Part shown: piece after piece, positions 17,608 through 26,392 of the stretch
How positions within the stretch are numbered: position 1 is the first letter of the stretch
Layout: every line of letters starts with the position of its first letter
The notes under the pieces: generated by a model
Told to the model about the DNA's origin: nothing
The model's database searches: none
Seen by the model: the letters and a program-made list of their open reading frames with translations, nothing else
Made by a program: the position numbers and the translations under genes
Assembly (NCBI GenBank): GCA_016720835.1
Contig: JADKJW010000031.1
Coordinates: forward strand, 186,001 to 250,000
Origin: Ignavibacteria bacterium
Lineage (GTDB): Bacteria; Bacteroidota; Ignavibacteria; SZUA-365
DNA: 64,000 nt
Direction: 5' to 3'

Positions 17608-17888
17608 TGGCTCGTTCGCTTAAAAAAGGACCGTTTGTGGATGAGAAGCTGTTTGCCCGAGTGCAGCAGATGAACACCACCACCCAGAAGCGGGTGATCA
17701 AGACCTGGGCCCGGCGCTCGACGATCCCCCCCGAGTTCATCGGTCACACGTTCGCCGTGCATAACGGGAACAAGTTCATCCCGGTGTATGTGCAGGAGAA
17801 TATGATCGGGCACAAACTCGGTGAGTTTGCCCCGACGCGCATCTTCCGCGGTCATCCAGGAACGAAGGCCGAGAAGGCCTCACGATAA
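17607..17888 (+). CDS. rpsS: 30S ribosomal protein S19
   Basis: S19 is in the 30S head and contacts S13 and A-site tRNA. The ATG at 17607 shares its A with the rplB stop (TAATG) and gives 93 residues beginning MARSLKKGPFVDEKL. The conserved TWARRSTIPPEFIGHTFAVHNG region is intact. An upstream in-frame start at 17523 lies inside rplB and is not used. Confidence 0.96.
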   Translation: MARSLKKGPFVDEKLFARVQQMNTTTQKRVIKTWARRSTIPPEFIGHTFAVHNGNKFIPVYVQENMIGHKLGEFAPTRIFRGHPGTKAEKASR

Positions 17889-17902
17889 TCAGGGCGAACG
17901 TT

Positions 17903-18253
17903 ATGTCACTCGAAGCACGCGCTATCAAGCGTTTCATCCCGGGCTCGCCGCGAAAAATGCGGCTGGTGGCCGACCTTATCCGCGGCAAGAACGTGGAAGA
18001 GGCGATCAACATCCTCCACTTTTCTCCGAAACATGCATCGAAGGTGTGCGAGATCACATTGCGCTCGGCAATCTCGAACCTGCAGAATGCGAAGGAGAGC
18101 GGCAGACTGGAACCCTCGAACGTTTACGTCAAAACGGTGATGGTGGACGGCGGCCCCGCGGCCAAGCGCGTTCTCCCCGCACCCATGGGACGCGCGTTCC
18201 GCGTGCGCAAGCGCACGAATCATCTTACAATCGTTGTTTCGGAAAAAGTGTAG
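17903..18253 (+). CDS. rplV: 50S ribosomal protein L22
   Basis: L22 lines the nascent-peptide tunnel. The 116-residue product carries the family blocks SPRKMRLVADLIRGKNVEEA and the C-terminal hairpin PAPMGRAFRVRKRTNHLTIVV. The ATG at 17903 follows the rpsS stop by 14 nt, and rpsC follows after 16 nt with a strong ribosome-binding site. Confidence 0.95.
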   Translation: MSLEARAIKRFIPGSPRKMRLVADLIRGKNVEEAINILHFSPKHASKVCEITLRSAISNLQNAKESGRLEPSNVYVKTVMVDGGPAAKRVLPAPMGRAFRVRKRTNHLTIVVSEKV

Positions 18254-18269
18254 GCTAGCAGGAGGACTC

Positions 18270-18929
18270 TTGGGTCAGAAGACACATCCAATCGGACTGC
18301 GACTGGGCATCGTCAGAGACTGGGACGCGAACTGGTACGAAGAACGTACGTTCGCAGCAAAACTCGACGAAGACCTGATGATCCGGAATTACATCCGGAA
18401 CCGCCTCAAGAAGGCGGGCATCTCTCGCGTCGTGATCGAGCGCACCCCGAAACGGGTCGTGCTTGCCATCCACACGTCGCGCCCCGGCGTGGTCATCGGA
18501 AAGAGCGGGAAAGAGATCGCGCAGCTCGAGGAAGAGCTGAAGAAGGTGACGAACAAGGACGTCAAGATCTTGATCTCTGAAATCAAGCGTCCGGAACTCG
18601 ACGCCTATCTTGTCGCGGAGAACATCGCGACGCAGCTCGAGGGACGCGTGTCCTTCCGCCGCGCGATGAAGGCCGCCATCACGTCCGCGATGCGCATGGG
18701 CGCCGAAGGCGTCCGCGTCATGTGCGCCGGCCGCCTCGGCGGCTCGGAAATGTCGCGCACGGAGCAGTACAAGGACGGCCGCATCCCGTTGCACACGCTG
18801 CGCGCGGACATCGACTACGCGATTGCGACGGCGCAGACCATTTACGGATCGATCGGCGTGAAAGTGTGGATCTGCAAGGGCGACGTGATCGGCAAGAAGT
18901 TTGCCGCGACGCCGCAGCCCACACGGTAA
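18270..18929 (+). CDS. rpsC: 30S ribosomal protein S3
   Basis: S3 is part of the mRNA entry site and the ribosomal helicase activity. The start is TTG at 18270, placed by a perfect AGGAGG at 18260-18265. The 219-residue product then begins MGQKTHPIGLRLGI as expected. The KH domain motif GKSGKEIAQLEEEL and the C-terminal LGGSEMSRTE block are present. A longer in-frame ATG at 18234 would overlap rplV and add unrelated residues. Confidence 0.95.
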   Translation: MGQKTHPIGLRLGIVRDWDANWYEERTFAAKLDEDLMIRNYIRNRLKKAGISRVVIERTPKRVVLAIHTSRPGVVIGKSGKEIAQLEEELKKVTNKDVKILISEIKRPELDAYLVAENIATQLEGRVSFRRAMKAAITSAMRMGAEGVRVMCAGRLGGSEMSRTEQYKDGRIPLHTLRADIDYAIATAQTIYGSIGVKVWICKGDVIGKKFAATPQPTR

Positions 18930-18969
18930 TCCGAATCGAAGAGCGAACAAGAAAGCAAGGTAGATAGCC

Positions 18970-19392
18970 ATGTTAATGCCGAAAAGAGTGAAGTTCCGGA
19001 AGGCCCAGCGCGGTCGTATGTGCGGCAAGGCCCAGCGCGGCGCGACGATCGCTTTCGGAAGCTTCGGGATCAAAGCAATGGAGCCGGGCTGGATCACCAG
19101 CCGGCAGATCGAGGCCGCACGTGTGGCGTTGAACAGAAAAATGAAACGCGACGGCCAGGTCTGGATTCGGATTTTCCCCGACAAGCCGGTGTCGAAAAAA
19201 CCGCTCGAAACACGTATGGGAAAGGGCAAGGGCGCGCCGGAATTCTGGGTCGCGGTCGTGAAGCCCGGACGCGTCATGTTCGAAGTGGGCGGAGTCAGTC
19301 AGGAGATCGCGCAGGACGCGTTGCGGCTTGCCGCGCACAAACTGCCGATCAAAACAAAGATCGTCACCCGTCCCGACTACGTCGGCGCATAA
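18970..19392 (+). CDS. rplP: 50S ribosomal protein L16
   Basis: L16 organises the A-site region of the 50S subunit. The 140-residue product starts MLMPKRVKFRKAQRGRM. A second ATG two codons later is possible, but the longer form fits the family. It has the conserved ITSRQIEAARVA and GKGKGAPEFWVAVVKPG blocks, including the arginine of the hydroxylated loop region. Spacing to rpmC is 23 nt, with a GCAGGAGG ribosome-binding site. Confidence 0.95.
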   Translation: MLMPKRVKFRKAQRGRMCGKAQRGATIAFGSFGIKAMEPGWITSRQIEAARVALNRKMKRDGQVWIRIFPDKPVSKKPLETRMGKGKGAPEFWVAVVKPGRVMFEVGGVSQEIAQDALRLAAHKLPIKTKIVTRPDYVGA

Positions 19393-19415
19393 GACAGGCA
19401 GGAGGAATACCGATT

Positions 19416-19616
19416 ATGAAAGGCTCTGAAATCCGTCAAATGACGACTGTCGACCTCCTCGGCCGCATCTCGCAGGACGAGGACAATCTCTCGAAGATGC
19501 GCTTTCAGGTTGCGACAAGCCAGCTGACGAACACGGCACAGATCCGGCTCCTGAAGAAGGACCTCGCGCGCATGAAAACCGTGTTGAATGAACGGAAACG
19601 GACAGGAGAAGCGTAA
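19416..19616 (+). CDS. rpmC: 50S ribosomal protein L29
   Basis: L29 is a small helical protein at the tunnel exit next to L23. The ATG at 19416, after a CAGGAGGAAT ribosome-binding site, gives 66 residues (MKGSEIRQMTTVDL to NERKRTGEA) with two long helices and the LRFQ-type motif (MRFQVATSQL). The upstream in-frame start at 19020 lies inside rplP and is rejected. Confidence 0.92.
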   Translation: MKGSEIRQMTTVDLLGRISQDEDNLSKMRFQVATSQLTNTAQIRLLKKDLARMKTVLNERKRTGEA

Positions 19617-19621
19617 GACTT

Positions 19622-19906
19622 ATGGCAGCCGAAAACGCAACACCCACCCCGCAGGAGCGGGCAGCACGCAAGACCAGAACCGGTCTCGTCGTCGCCGCAA
19701 AGATGGACAAAACCGTCACGGTGTCGATCGACCGTCAGGTCCCGCACCCGCTGTACAAAAAATATTTCAAGAAAACCAAGAAATTCTTGGTGCATGATGA
19801 GCTGGAGACCGCCGATGTCGGCGACAAGGTGCTCATCATGGAAACACGGCCGCTCAGCAAACACAAGCGCTGGCGTCTCGTGAAGATCGTCGAACGAGCA
19901 CGTTAA
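19622..19906 (+). CDS. rpsQ: 30S ribosomal protein S17
   Basis: S17 is a primary 16S rRNA-binding protein of the body. The 94-residue product contains the family signature near VVAAKMDKTVTVSIDRQVPHPLY and the later KFLVHDE and GDKVLIMETRPLSKHKRW blocks. The first 15 residues are a short alanine-rich extension. It follows rpmC after 5 nt. Confidence 0.95.
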   Translation: MAAENATPTPQERAARKTRTGLVVAAKMDKTVTVSIDRQVPHPLYKKYFKKTKKFLVHDELETADVGDKVLIMETRPLSKHKRWRLVKIVERAR

Positions 19907-19924
19907 TACGTACAGGTACGAGCA

Positions 19925-20293
19925 ATGATCCAGGAAGAAACGAATCTCGTCGCTGCGGATAATTCCGGAGCGAAAAGGATACGCTGCATCCGCGTCCTCG
20001 GCGGATCCGGACGGCGGTACGCGACCGTCGGCGACGTCATCGTCGTGACAGTGAAGACTGCCATCCCCGGCGGTGGCGTGAAGAAGGGCGAGGTCTCCCG
20101 CGCCGTGATCGTGCGGACGAAGAAGGAGTACCGGCGCCCGGACGGCTCGTACATCCGCTTCGACGAGAATGCCGCCGTGCTGATCAACCAGAATCTCGAG
20201 CCGCGCGGCACGCGTATCTTCGGACCGGTCGCGCGCGAACTTCGCGAGAAGCAGTTCATGAAGATCGTCTCGCTCGCAAACGAAGTTTTGTAA
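19925..20293 (+). CDS. rplN: 50S ribosomal protein L14
   Basis: L14 forms inter-subunit bridges and is the docking point of the silencing factor RsfS. The 122-residue product begins MIQEETNLVAADNSGAK and has RCIRVLGGSGRRYATVGDVI and the C-terminal GTRIFGPVARELREK block, all typical. Length is normal. Confidence 0.97.
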   Translation: MIQEETNLVAADNSGAKRIRCIRVLGGSGRRYATVGDVIVVTVKTAIPGGGVKKGEVSRAVIVRTKKEYRRPDGSYIRFDENAAVLINQNLEPRGTRIFGPVARELREKQFMKIVSLANEVL

Positions 20294-20323
20294 CAACGCT
20301 AGAACGGACCAGGAAGAGATTCC

Positions 20324-20650
20324 ATGAAGATCAAGAAGAATGACATGGTCAAGGTCATCGCCGGCAACGGACGCGGCAAGACCGGCAAGGTGCTGCGGGT
20401 GTTCACTGAAACAAGCCGCATCATCATCGAAGGCGTGAACCTCGTTCATCGCCATCGGCGCCCGACGCAGACGACCCCCCGGGGTTCCATCACGCACCAG
20501 GAGGCGCCGATTCACGTGTCGAACGTGATGCTCCTGGACCCGAAATCGGGCCAGACGACCCGCGTCGGAAAAGCCTCGATCGTCGACGAGAAGACAGGAA
20601 AAAAACGGTTCGTACGGCGGAGCATCGCCACCGGTGAGACCATCGAATAA
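20324..20650 (+). CDS. rplX: 50S ribosomal protein L24
   Basis: L24 starts 50S assembly by binding 23S rRNA domain I. The 108-residue product has the KOW motif near its start (VKVIAGNGRGKTGKVLRV) and the GSITHQEAPIHVSNVML block. An AGGAAGAGAT ribosome-binding site precedes the ATG. It is followed by rplE after 17 nt. Confidence 0.95.
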   Translation: MKIKKNDMVKVIAGNGRGKTGKVLRVFTETSRIIIEGVNLVHRHRRPTQTTPRGSITHQEAPIHVSNVMLLDPKSGQTTRVGKASIVDEKTGKKRFVRRSIATGETIE

Positions 20651-20667
20651 TAACCCACCAGAACACT

Positions 20668-21312
20668 ATGGCTGAGACGAAGAAAGACAAAAAGTCGACC
20701 GCGGCAAAACCCGCGGCCAAATCGAAAAAAGAAGCTGAGCATGGCGACGATCCCGGAGGTGTCCCGCGCCTCTTTGATCGCTACAAGACGACCATTGTGC
20801 CGGAACTGATGAAACAGTTCTCGTACAAGAGCGTGATGCAGGTGCCGCACCTCAGGAAGATTTCGATCAACATGGGCGTCGGGGACGCGGTGTCGGATGC
20901 GAAGCTCCTCGACCAGGCGGTCAACGATCTCGAGCAGATCGCCGGACAGAAGGTGGTCATCACGAAAGCGAAGAAGAGCATCTCCAATTTCAAGCTTCGC
21001 GAGGGCATGCAGATCGGCGTGCGCGTCACGCTGCGCAGCGCGCGCATGTACGAGTTCCTCGACCGCTTCATCAGCACGGCGATTCCGCGCATCCGTGATT
21101 TTCGCGGCGTCTCGGACAAGTCGTTCGACGGCCGCGGCAACTACACGATCGGCGTCAAGGAGCAGATCATCTTCCCGGAAATCGATGTCGACAAGATCAC
21201 GAAGATCTTCGGCATGGATATCACCCTGGTGACGTCCGCGCCGACCGACGAAGAAGCCATGGCCCTGCTGCAGGCGTTCGGCCTGCCGTTCCGCAAGAAA
21301 GAAGTCGCCTGA
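20668..21312 (+). CDS. rplE: 50S ribosomal protein L5 with an N-terminal lysine-rich extension
   Basis: L5 carries 5S rRNA to the central protuberance. The core from about residue 34 on (PRLFDRYKTTIVPELMKQF) is a normal L5 with KISINMGVGDA, ITKAKKSISNFKLREG and the C-terminal MDITLVTSAPTDEEA block. The first 33 residues are a lysine- and alanine-rich tail not found in standard 179-residue L5. No ATG sits at the usual start; the first ATG after the tail is inside the core, so the tail is probably translated. It may add extra rRNA contacts (inference). Confidence 0.95.
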   Translation: MAETKKDKKSTAAKPAAKSKKEAEHGDDPGGVPRLFDRYKTTIVPELMKQFSYKSVMQVPHLRKISINMGVGDAVSDAKLLDQAVNDLEQIAGQKVVITKAKKSISNFKLREGMQIGVRVTLRSARMYEFLDRFISTAIPRIRDFRGVSDKSFDGRGNYTIGVKEQIIFPEIDVDKITKIFGMDITLVTSAPTDEEAMALLQAFGLPFRKKEVA

Positions 21313-21357
21313 CGGCGCATCACGCAGCACACACACCGCACAATAAAGGAAGTCACC

Positions 21358-21543
21358 GTGGCGCGTTTATCACTCCGAGTCAAGCAGAAGAGGAAACAGA
21401 AGTACGCCGTTCGCCAGTACAATCGCTGTCAGCGGTGCGGCCGCGCGCGTGCGTATTACCGGAAGTTCGGCCTTTGCCGTCTCTGCTTCCGCGAACTGGC
21501 CCTCCAGGGGATGATCCCGGGCGTTCGGAAAGCCAGCTGGTAA
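21358..21543 (+). CDS. rpsN: 30S ribosomal protein S14, zinc-binding short form
   Basis: S14 is in the 30S head next to S3 and S10. The 61-residue product is the short type Z form with two zinc knuckles, Cys 24/27 and Cys 40/43 (RCQRCGRA and LCRLCFRE). Translation starts at GTG 21358 after AAAGGAAG. The zinc-dependent paralogue suggests ready zinc supply, as S4 and L36 here are also of the cysteine-containing type. Confidence 0.95.
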   Translation: MARLSLRVKQKRKQKYAVRQYNRCQRCGRARAYYRKFGLCRLCFRELALQGMIPGVRKASW

Positions 21544-21574
21544 GAGATCTTATAACGAAGGAACAGAGACGACC

Positions 21575-21964
21575 ATGACCGATCCTATTGCCGATTTTCT
21601 GACACGCATCAGAAATGCCGCCCAGGCGAAACACAAACAGGTGGACATCCCGGCGTCCAACCTGAAGAAGAGCCTCACGCATATCCTGTACGAGCAGGGA
21701 TATCTCAGCGGCTACACGATGCTGGAAGAAGGCCCGCAGGGCACCATCAAGATCTACCTGAAGTACAATGTCGGCGTCCCCGCGATTTCCGGGCTCGAGC
21801 GCATCTCGACGCCGGGACTTCGCAAGTATGCCTCCGCCGACGAGCTGCCCCGCACCCTCAACGGTCTCGGCATCACCATCGTCTCGACCCCGCGTGGTCT
21901 CATGTCCGATGCGCAGGCGCGCCGCGAGCATGTCGGTGGCGAACTGCTCTGTCGCATCTGGTAG
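21575..21964 (+). CDS. rpsH: 30S ribosomal protein S8
   Basis: S8 binds the central domain of 16S rRNA and represses the spc operon in Escherichia coli. The 129-residue product starts MTDPIADFLTRIRNA and ends with the family's DAQARREHVGGELLCRIW. Both conserved halves are present. A GAAGGAACAGAG segment acts as ribosome-binding site. Confidence 0.96.
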   Translation: MTDPIADFLTRIRNAAQAKHKQVDIPASNLKKSLTHILYEQGYLSGYTMLEEGPQGTIKIYLKYNVGVPAISGLERISTPGLRKYASADELPRTLNGLGITIVSTPRGLMSDAQARREHVGGELLCRIW

Positions 21965-22003
21965 AACATCCACGAAGAGAATTTTGAGTCAAGGAGCACG
22001 AGA

Positions 22004-22543
22004 GTGTCACGAGTAGGTAAAAATCCTGTGGTCATCCCGGCTGGCGTCAAGGTGAGCCGGAAAGACAACATCATCAGCGTGAAGGGGCCGAAAGGCGAAC
22101 TCTCGCTTCCCATTCACCACGATGTCACCGTCGAGTTGACGGCGACGGAAGTCACGGTGACGCGCAGCTCCAACGTGAAGGAGCATCGCGCCCTGCACGG
22201 GACGACGCGCGCCAACATCCAAAACATGGTGCTCGGCGTCACGCAGGGATTCAAGAAGAATCTTGAACTGGTCGGCGTCGGCTACCGCGCGGAGATCAAG
22301 AGCGAGAAGCTCTTCATCGCCCTCGGGTTTTCGCACCAGCTCGTGTTCTTCCCGCCGACGGGGATCACGCTGACGACCGGCACGCCGACCACGGTGTCGA
22401 TCGAAGGCATCGACAAGCAGCTTGTGGGGCAGGTCGCGGCAAAGATCCGCTCCCTGCGCCCGCCCGAGCCGTACAAGGGCAAGGGCGTCAAATACGACAC
22501 TGAACGCATTCGCCGCAAAGCCGGCAAGACCGCCAAGTCCTAA
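22004..22543 (+). CDS. rplF: 50S ribosomal protein L6
   Basis: L6 lies near the sarcin-ricin loop and the factor-binding site. It starts at GTG 22004, preceded by AAGGAGCACGAGA, and gives 179 residues beginning MSRVGKNPVVIPAGV. The duplicated alpha/beta fold and the C-terminal signature region PEPYKGKGVKY are visible. Length is normal. Confidence 0.96.
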   Translation: MSRVGKNPVVIPAGVKVSRKDNIISVKGPKGELSLPIHHDVTVELTATEVTVTRSSNVKEHRALHGTTRANIQNMVLGVTQGFKKNLELVGVGYRAEIKSEKLFIALGFSHQLVFFPPTGITLTTGTPTTVSIEGIDKQLVGQVAAKIRSLRPPEPYKGKGVKYDTERIRRKAGKTAKS

Positions 22544-22581
22544 CCGCACGCGCGCACCAGAGTACCGGAGAAACAGACATC

Positions 22582-22959
22582 ATGATCCGCAAATCCATTA
22601 CAAAAAACGTATCCATCCGGGACAAGCGCCGCGTCCGCATCCGCAAGAAAGTGATCGGCACCGCGGAGCGTCCCCGTTTGTCGGTATTCCGCAGCCTCAA
22701 GCACATTTATGCGCAGCTGCATGACGACACGACCGGGAGATCGCTCGGCGTCGTGTCCACGCATTCGGAAAGCGTGAAGCCGCTTCTGAAGGACATCAAG
22801 GGCAAGTCGGAGGCCGCGAAGCTGGTGGGAAAAGAGGTTGCGAAGTACGCCCTCTCGAAGAACATCGTGTCGGTCGTCTTCGATCGCGGCGGATACTTGT
22901 ATCACGGCCGTGTGAAGGCGGTTGCCGACGGCGCCCGCGAAGGCGGATTACAGTTCTAA
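22582..22959 (+). CDS. rplR: 50S ribosomal protein L18
   Basis: L18 binds 5S rRNA together with L5. The 125-residue product has RPRLSVFRSLKHIYAQ, and the C-terminal DRGGYLYHGRVKAVADGAREGG is the family's signature end. It lies between rplF and rpsE as usual. Confidence 0.95.
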   Translation: MIRKSITKNVSIRDKRRVRIRKKVIGTAERPRLSVFRSLKHIYAQLHDDTTGRSLGVVSTHSESVKPLLKDIKGKSEAAKLVGKEVAKYALSKNIVSVVFDRGGYLYHGRVKAVADGAREGGLQF

Positions 22960-22992
22960 TGTTAACGCAGTCATTTTCGAAGGAGTGATCCG

Positions 22993-23508
22993 TTGAGCAA
23001 AGTCAAAGCGAGTGAGCTGGAGCTGAAGGAAAAGCTCGTTCAGATCAAACGTGTCGCGAAGGTCGTGAAAGGCGGCCGGCGCTTCAGTTTCAACGCCATC
23101 GTCGTCGTCGGCGACGGGAATGGGCACGTGGGCATCGGGCTTGGCAAGGCCAACGAAGTCACCGACGCCATCTCCAAGGGCGTCGAGGATGCGCGGAAAA
23201 ACATCATGCGCGTCCCCATCACCAAGGGCACCATCACCCATACCGTGATCGGCAAGTACGGCGCAGGCAGGGTGATTCTCAAGCCGGCGACACCCGGAAC
23301 GGGATTGATCGCGGGCGGCGGCGTGCGCGCGGTGCTCGAATCCGCCGGTGTGCAGGATGTCCTCACGAAATCCCTCGGCAGTTCGAACCCGCATAACGTG
23401 GTCAAGGCGACAATGAACGCGCTGCTGATGCTCGTCGACGCGGCCACCATCGCGAAACGGCGCACATTGACAATGCCGCAGGTCTTCCACCAGACGGCAA
23501 AAGCGTAG
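22993..23508 (+). CDS. rpsE: 30S ribosomal protein S5
   Basis: S5 contributes to decoding accuracy and the mRNA entry tunnel. I place the start at TTG 22993, as GAAGGAG at 22979-22985 is well spaced, and this gives 171 residues. The RRFSFNAIVVVGDGNGHVG segment and the GTGLIAGGGVRAVLE loop are conserved. No ATG or GTG lies between the ribosome-binding site and the core. Confidence 0.95.
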   Translation: MSKVKASELELKEKLVQIKRVAKVVKGGRRFSFNAIVVVGDGNGHVGIGLGKANEVTDAISKGVEDARKNIMRVPITKGTITHTVIGKYGAGRVILKPATPGTGLIAGGGVRAVLESAGVQDVLTKSLGSSNPHNVVKATMNALLMLVDAATIAKRRTLTMPQVFHQTAKA

Positions 23509-23519
23509 GAGACGACCAT

Positions 23520-23705
23520 ATGAGCAAGCTGAAAATCACGCAGACCCGCAGCATCATCGACCGTCTGGAGAACCAGAAGCGGACGATCAAGGCGCTCGGT
23601 CTCGGGCGACCGAACTACGTGGTCGTGCAGAACGACACCCCGCAGATCCGCGGCATGATCCGCAAGGTCGCGCACCTCGTCAAGGTCGAGGAAGTCGCAG
23701 AGTAA
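23520..23705 (+). CDS. rpmD: 50S ribosomal protein L30
   Basis: L30 is a small 50S protein found in only some lineages. The 61-residue product (MSKLKITQTRSIIDRLENQK) has the family's KALGLGRPNYVVVQNDTPQIRGMI core. It starts 11 nt after rpsE. Confidence 0.94.
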   Translation: MSKLKITQTRSIIDRLENQKRTIKALGLGRPNYVVVQNDTPQIRGMIRKVAHLVKVEEVAE

Positions 23706-23741
23706 GAACCGGCATTATCTGACATCAGGATACCATACACG

Positions 23742-24212
23742 ATGAAGAATCACCTCGGAAATCTCCGCCCCGCGGAAGGATCCACCAAGAAGACCAAGCG
23801 CATCGGGCGCGGACAGGGCAGCGGCCGCGGCGGGACGTCGACGAAAGGCCACAAGGGCGCCCAGTCGCGTTCCGGCTACAAGCGCAAGATCGGTTTCGAA
23901 GGCGGCCAGATGCCCCTGCATCGCCGGCTTCCGAAATTCGGCTTCACGAATGTCAATCGTACCGAGTACCTCCCGGTCAACGTTTCCCGCCTCGAGCGGC
24001 TTGTTGAAACAGGCAAAATCGCCGACGGCATTGTGACCCCGGAAGTGCTCGTGAGTTTGGGTATCGTCGCAAAGAAGCGTTCCCTGGTGAAGATCCTCGG
24101 AAATGGCGACATCACCAGCAAGCTCACCGTCACCGCACACGCGTTCAGCGAATCAGCGAAGCAGAAGATCGAAGCCGCTGGCGGTTCGACCACTCTCGTC
24201 ACAGCGTCGTAG
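23742..24212 (+). CDS. rplO: 50S ribosomal protein L15
   Basis: L15 is a late-assembly 50S protein with a long glycine- and arginine-rich N-terminal arm. The 156-residue product shows the arm (RIGRGQGSGRGGTSTKGHKGAQSR), MPLHRRLPKFGF, and the C-terminal AHAFSESAKQKIEAAGG. It lies 11 nt before secY as in most bacteria. Confidence 0.95.
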   Translation: MKNHLGNLRPAEGSTKKTKRIGRGQGSGRGGTSTKGHKGAQSRSGYKRKIGFEGGQMPLHRRLPKFGFTNVNRTEYLPVNVSRLERLVETGKIADGIVTPEVLVSLGIVAKKRSLVKILGNGDITSKLTVTAHAFSESAKQKIEAAGGSTTLVTAS

Positions 24213-24223
24213 ACAGGATTCTC

Positions 24224-25570
24224 ATGGCAGGCATCGCGGAAAGTTTCCGGAACATGTTCAAAATACAGGAACTGCGTCAGCGGATCCTGTTTACCATCGG
24301 GCTTCTCGTCATTGTGCGTTTCGGCGCGCATGTGACGCTTCCCGGTGTCAATGCGACGCAGCTGGCCCAGCTCCTCGCGTCGCAAACCGGCGAAGGCGGC
24401 GGCTTGTTCGGGCTGTTCGACCTCTTCGTCGGCGGCGCGTTCAAAAACGCGGCCATTTTTTCACTCGGCATCATGCCGTATATCACCGCCTCCATCATCA
24501 TCCAGCTTCTCGGCGCCGTCGTGCCGTACTTCCAGAAGCTGCAGAAGGAAGGGGGCGAGGAAGGCCGCAAGAAAATCACCCAGTACACACGCTACGGCAC
24601 GATTTTCATCGCCGCGCTGCAGGGCTGGGGAGTCAGTGTACGATTGACGAATCTGACCCTGCCGAACAACGGCGCGCCCATCGTGCCGCCCGAAGTGCAG
24701 GGAATGTTCTTCGCGATTTCCACCATGCTCGTGCTCGCGGCATCGACGATGTTCCTGATGTGGATCGGCGAACAGATCACCGATCGTGGCATCGGGAACG
24801 GAATTTCGCTGATCATCTTCATCGGGATCGTCGCCCGCTTTCCGCATGCGACGCTCGCCGAATTCACGCGCAACGAAAACATCATCATCGAGATCCTGAT
24901 CATTCTCGCGATGGTCGCGATCACGGCCGGCGTGGTCATGGTGACGCAGGGCACGAGGCGAATACCCGTGCAGTACGCCAAGCGCGTGGTGGGCCGAAAA
25001 GTGTACGGCGGTGTGACGCAGTACATCCCGCTCCGCGTCAACACCGCGGGCGTCATGCCCATCATCTTCGCGCAGTCGATCATGTTCATCCCGGAAACGG
25101 TGACGATGTTCTTTCCCGAGAGCGAATTCATGCAGACGCTCGCCGTGTACTTCCGGCCCGAGTCGATGCTCTACGTCGCGCTGTACTCCCTGATGATCAT
25201 CTTCTTCACGTACTTCTATACCGCGATTTCCTTCAATCCGCAGGATGTCAGCGACACCATGAAGAAGCAGGGCGGCTTCATCCCGGGCATTCGTCCCGGA
25301 GGACACACGCGCGACTACATCGAGAATATCCTCACCAAGATCACGCTTCCCGGATCGATCTTCCTCGCGATCATCGCCGTGCTGCCGTCCTTCATGATCC
25401 AGATGCAGGTCTCCCCGGAATTCGCGCATTTCTTCGGCGGGACGAGCTTGCTGATCATCGTGGGCGTCGCGCTCGATACGCTGCAGCAGATCGAATCGCA
25501 TCTCCTGATGCGCCATTACGACGGGTTCATGAAGAGCGGAAAGATCCGCGGCCGCGTCGGGCGCAGCTGA
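24224..25570 (+). CDS. secY: Preprotein translocase channel subunit SecY
   Basis: SecY is the pore of the Sec translocon in the inner membrane. The 448-residue protein has about ten hydrophobic segments, the plug/TM2 region (GIMPYITASIIIQLL), the GTRRIPVQYAKRVVG loop and the C-terminal loop GGFIPGIRPGGHTRDYI that contacts ribosome and SecA. Length is typical. It is the route by which the secreted type IX proteins in this window would leave the cytoplasm. map follows after 15 nt. Confidence 0.97.
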   Translation: MAGIAESFRNMFKIQELRQRILFTIGLLVIVRFGAHVTLPGVNATQLAQLLASQTGEGGGLFGLFDLFVGGAFKNAAIFSLGIMPYITASIIIQLLGAVVPYFQKLQKEGGEEGRKKITQYTRYGTIFIAALQGWGVSVRLTNLTLPNNGAPIVPPEVQGMFFAISTMLVLAASTMFLMWIGEQITDRGIGNGISLIIFIGIVARFPHATLAEFTRNENIIIEILIILAMVAITAGVVMVTQGTRRIPVQYAKRVVGRKVYGGVTQYIPLRVNTAGVMPIIFAQSIMFIPETVTMFFPESEFMQTLAVYFRPESMLYVALYSLMIIFFTYFYTAISFNPQDVSDTMKKQGGFIPGIRPGGHTRDYIENILTKITLPGSIFLAIIAVLPSFMIQMQVSPEFAHFFGGTSLLIIVGVALDTLQQIESHLLMRHYDGFMKSGKIRGRVGRS

Positions 25571-25585
25571 CCTCGCACCAACAGT

Positions 25586-26392
25586 ATGATTCACCGGAAG
25601 AGCCAAAAGGAAATCGATCTCATGCGTGAGAGTTGCAGCATCGTCTCGGATGTGCATCGGCTGTTGTCGCCGCTGTGCGTGCCGGGGACCGCGCTCTCCG
25701 AGCTCGATCAGATCGCGGAGGAGTACATCCTCTCCCGCGGCGGGCGTCCGGCGTTCAAAGGCTATCCCGGGGGAGGCAAGTCCACGCCGCCGTTTCCCTC
25801 CACGCTCTGCGTTTCCATCAACGACGAGGTGGTGCACGGCATCCCGAGCACGCGTCGGCTGGCGGAGGGAGAGATCGTCTCGATCGATGTCGGCGTGGAG
25901 AAGGATGGTTACTTCGGCGACGGCGCCATGAGCCACCTCGTCGGCCCGGGCAGTCCCGAGAAGGAGCGACTCCTCCGCGTGACGCGCGAATCGCTTTACC
26001 GCGGTCTTGATCATGCCCATCCCGGCAAGCGTTTGCATGACGTCTCCGCCGCGGTGCAGCAGTTCGTCGAGGAGAACGGATTTTCCGTCGTTCGCGATCT
26101 CGTCGGCCACGGAATAGGAAAAAATCTCCACGAGGATCCGCCGGTGCCGAACTACGGCAAGGCGGGCACGGGCCCGCAACTTCAGGCGGGAATGACTCTG
26201 GCCATCGAGCCGATGGTCAATTACGGCGGCTACCAGGTGCGGGTCGCGTCAAACGGATGGACCGTGGTGACACGCGATGCCTCCGATTCGGCGCACTTCG
26301 AACATACGGTCGTCATCACCGAAGACGGACCGATCACGTTAACGGACCATTTCACAAGGGAATATGGCGAAAACGGGTCACATCACAGTTGA
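25586..26392 (+). CDS. map: Methionine aminopeptidase, type I
   Basis: This enzyme removes the initiator methionine from new proteins. The 268-residue product has the metal-binding aspartates in SIDVGVEKDGYFGDGA, the histidine in LVGHGIGKNLHEDP, and the glutamates in LAIEPMVNYGG and FEHTVVIT. These are the five family ligands (D, D, H, E, E). Its last 29 nt overlap the start of infA, so the two are probably translationally coupled. Position between secY and infA is the FCB-group arrangement. Confidence 0.96.
   Translation: MIHRKSQKEIDLMRESCSIVSDVHRLLSPLCVPGTALSELDQIAEEYILSRGGRPAFKGYPGGGKSTPPFPSTLCVSINDEVVHGIPSTRRLAEGEIVSIDVGVEKDGYFGDGAMSHLVGPGSPEKERLLRVTRESLYRGLDHAHPGKRLHDVSAAVQQFVEENGFSVVRDLVGHGIGKNLHEDPPVPNYGKAGTGPQLQAGMTLAIEPMVNYGGYQVRVASNGWTVVTRDASDSAHFEHTVVITEDGPITLTDHFTREYGENGSHHS

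Noticed and set aside
25571..25585. Missing adk between secY and map as a deletion
   Set aside because: The secY-map junction is short and clean with no remnant, and this order without adk is usual in the FCB group.
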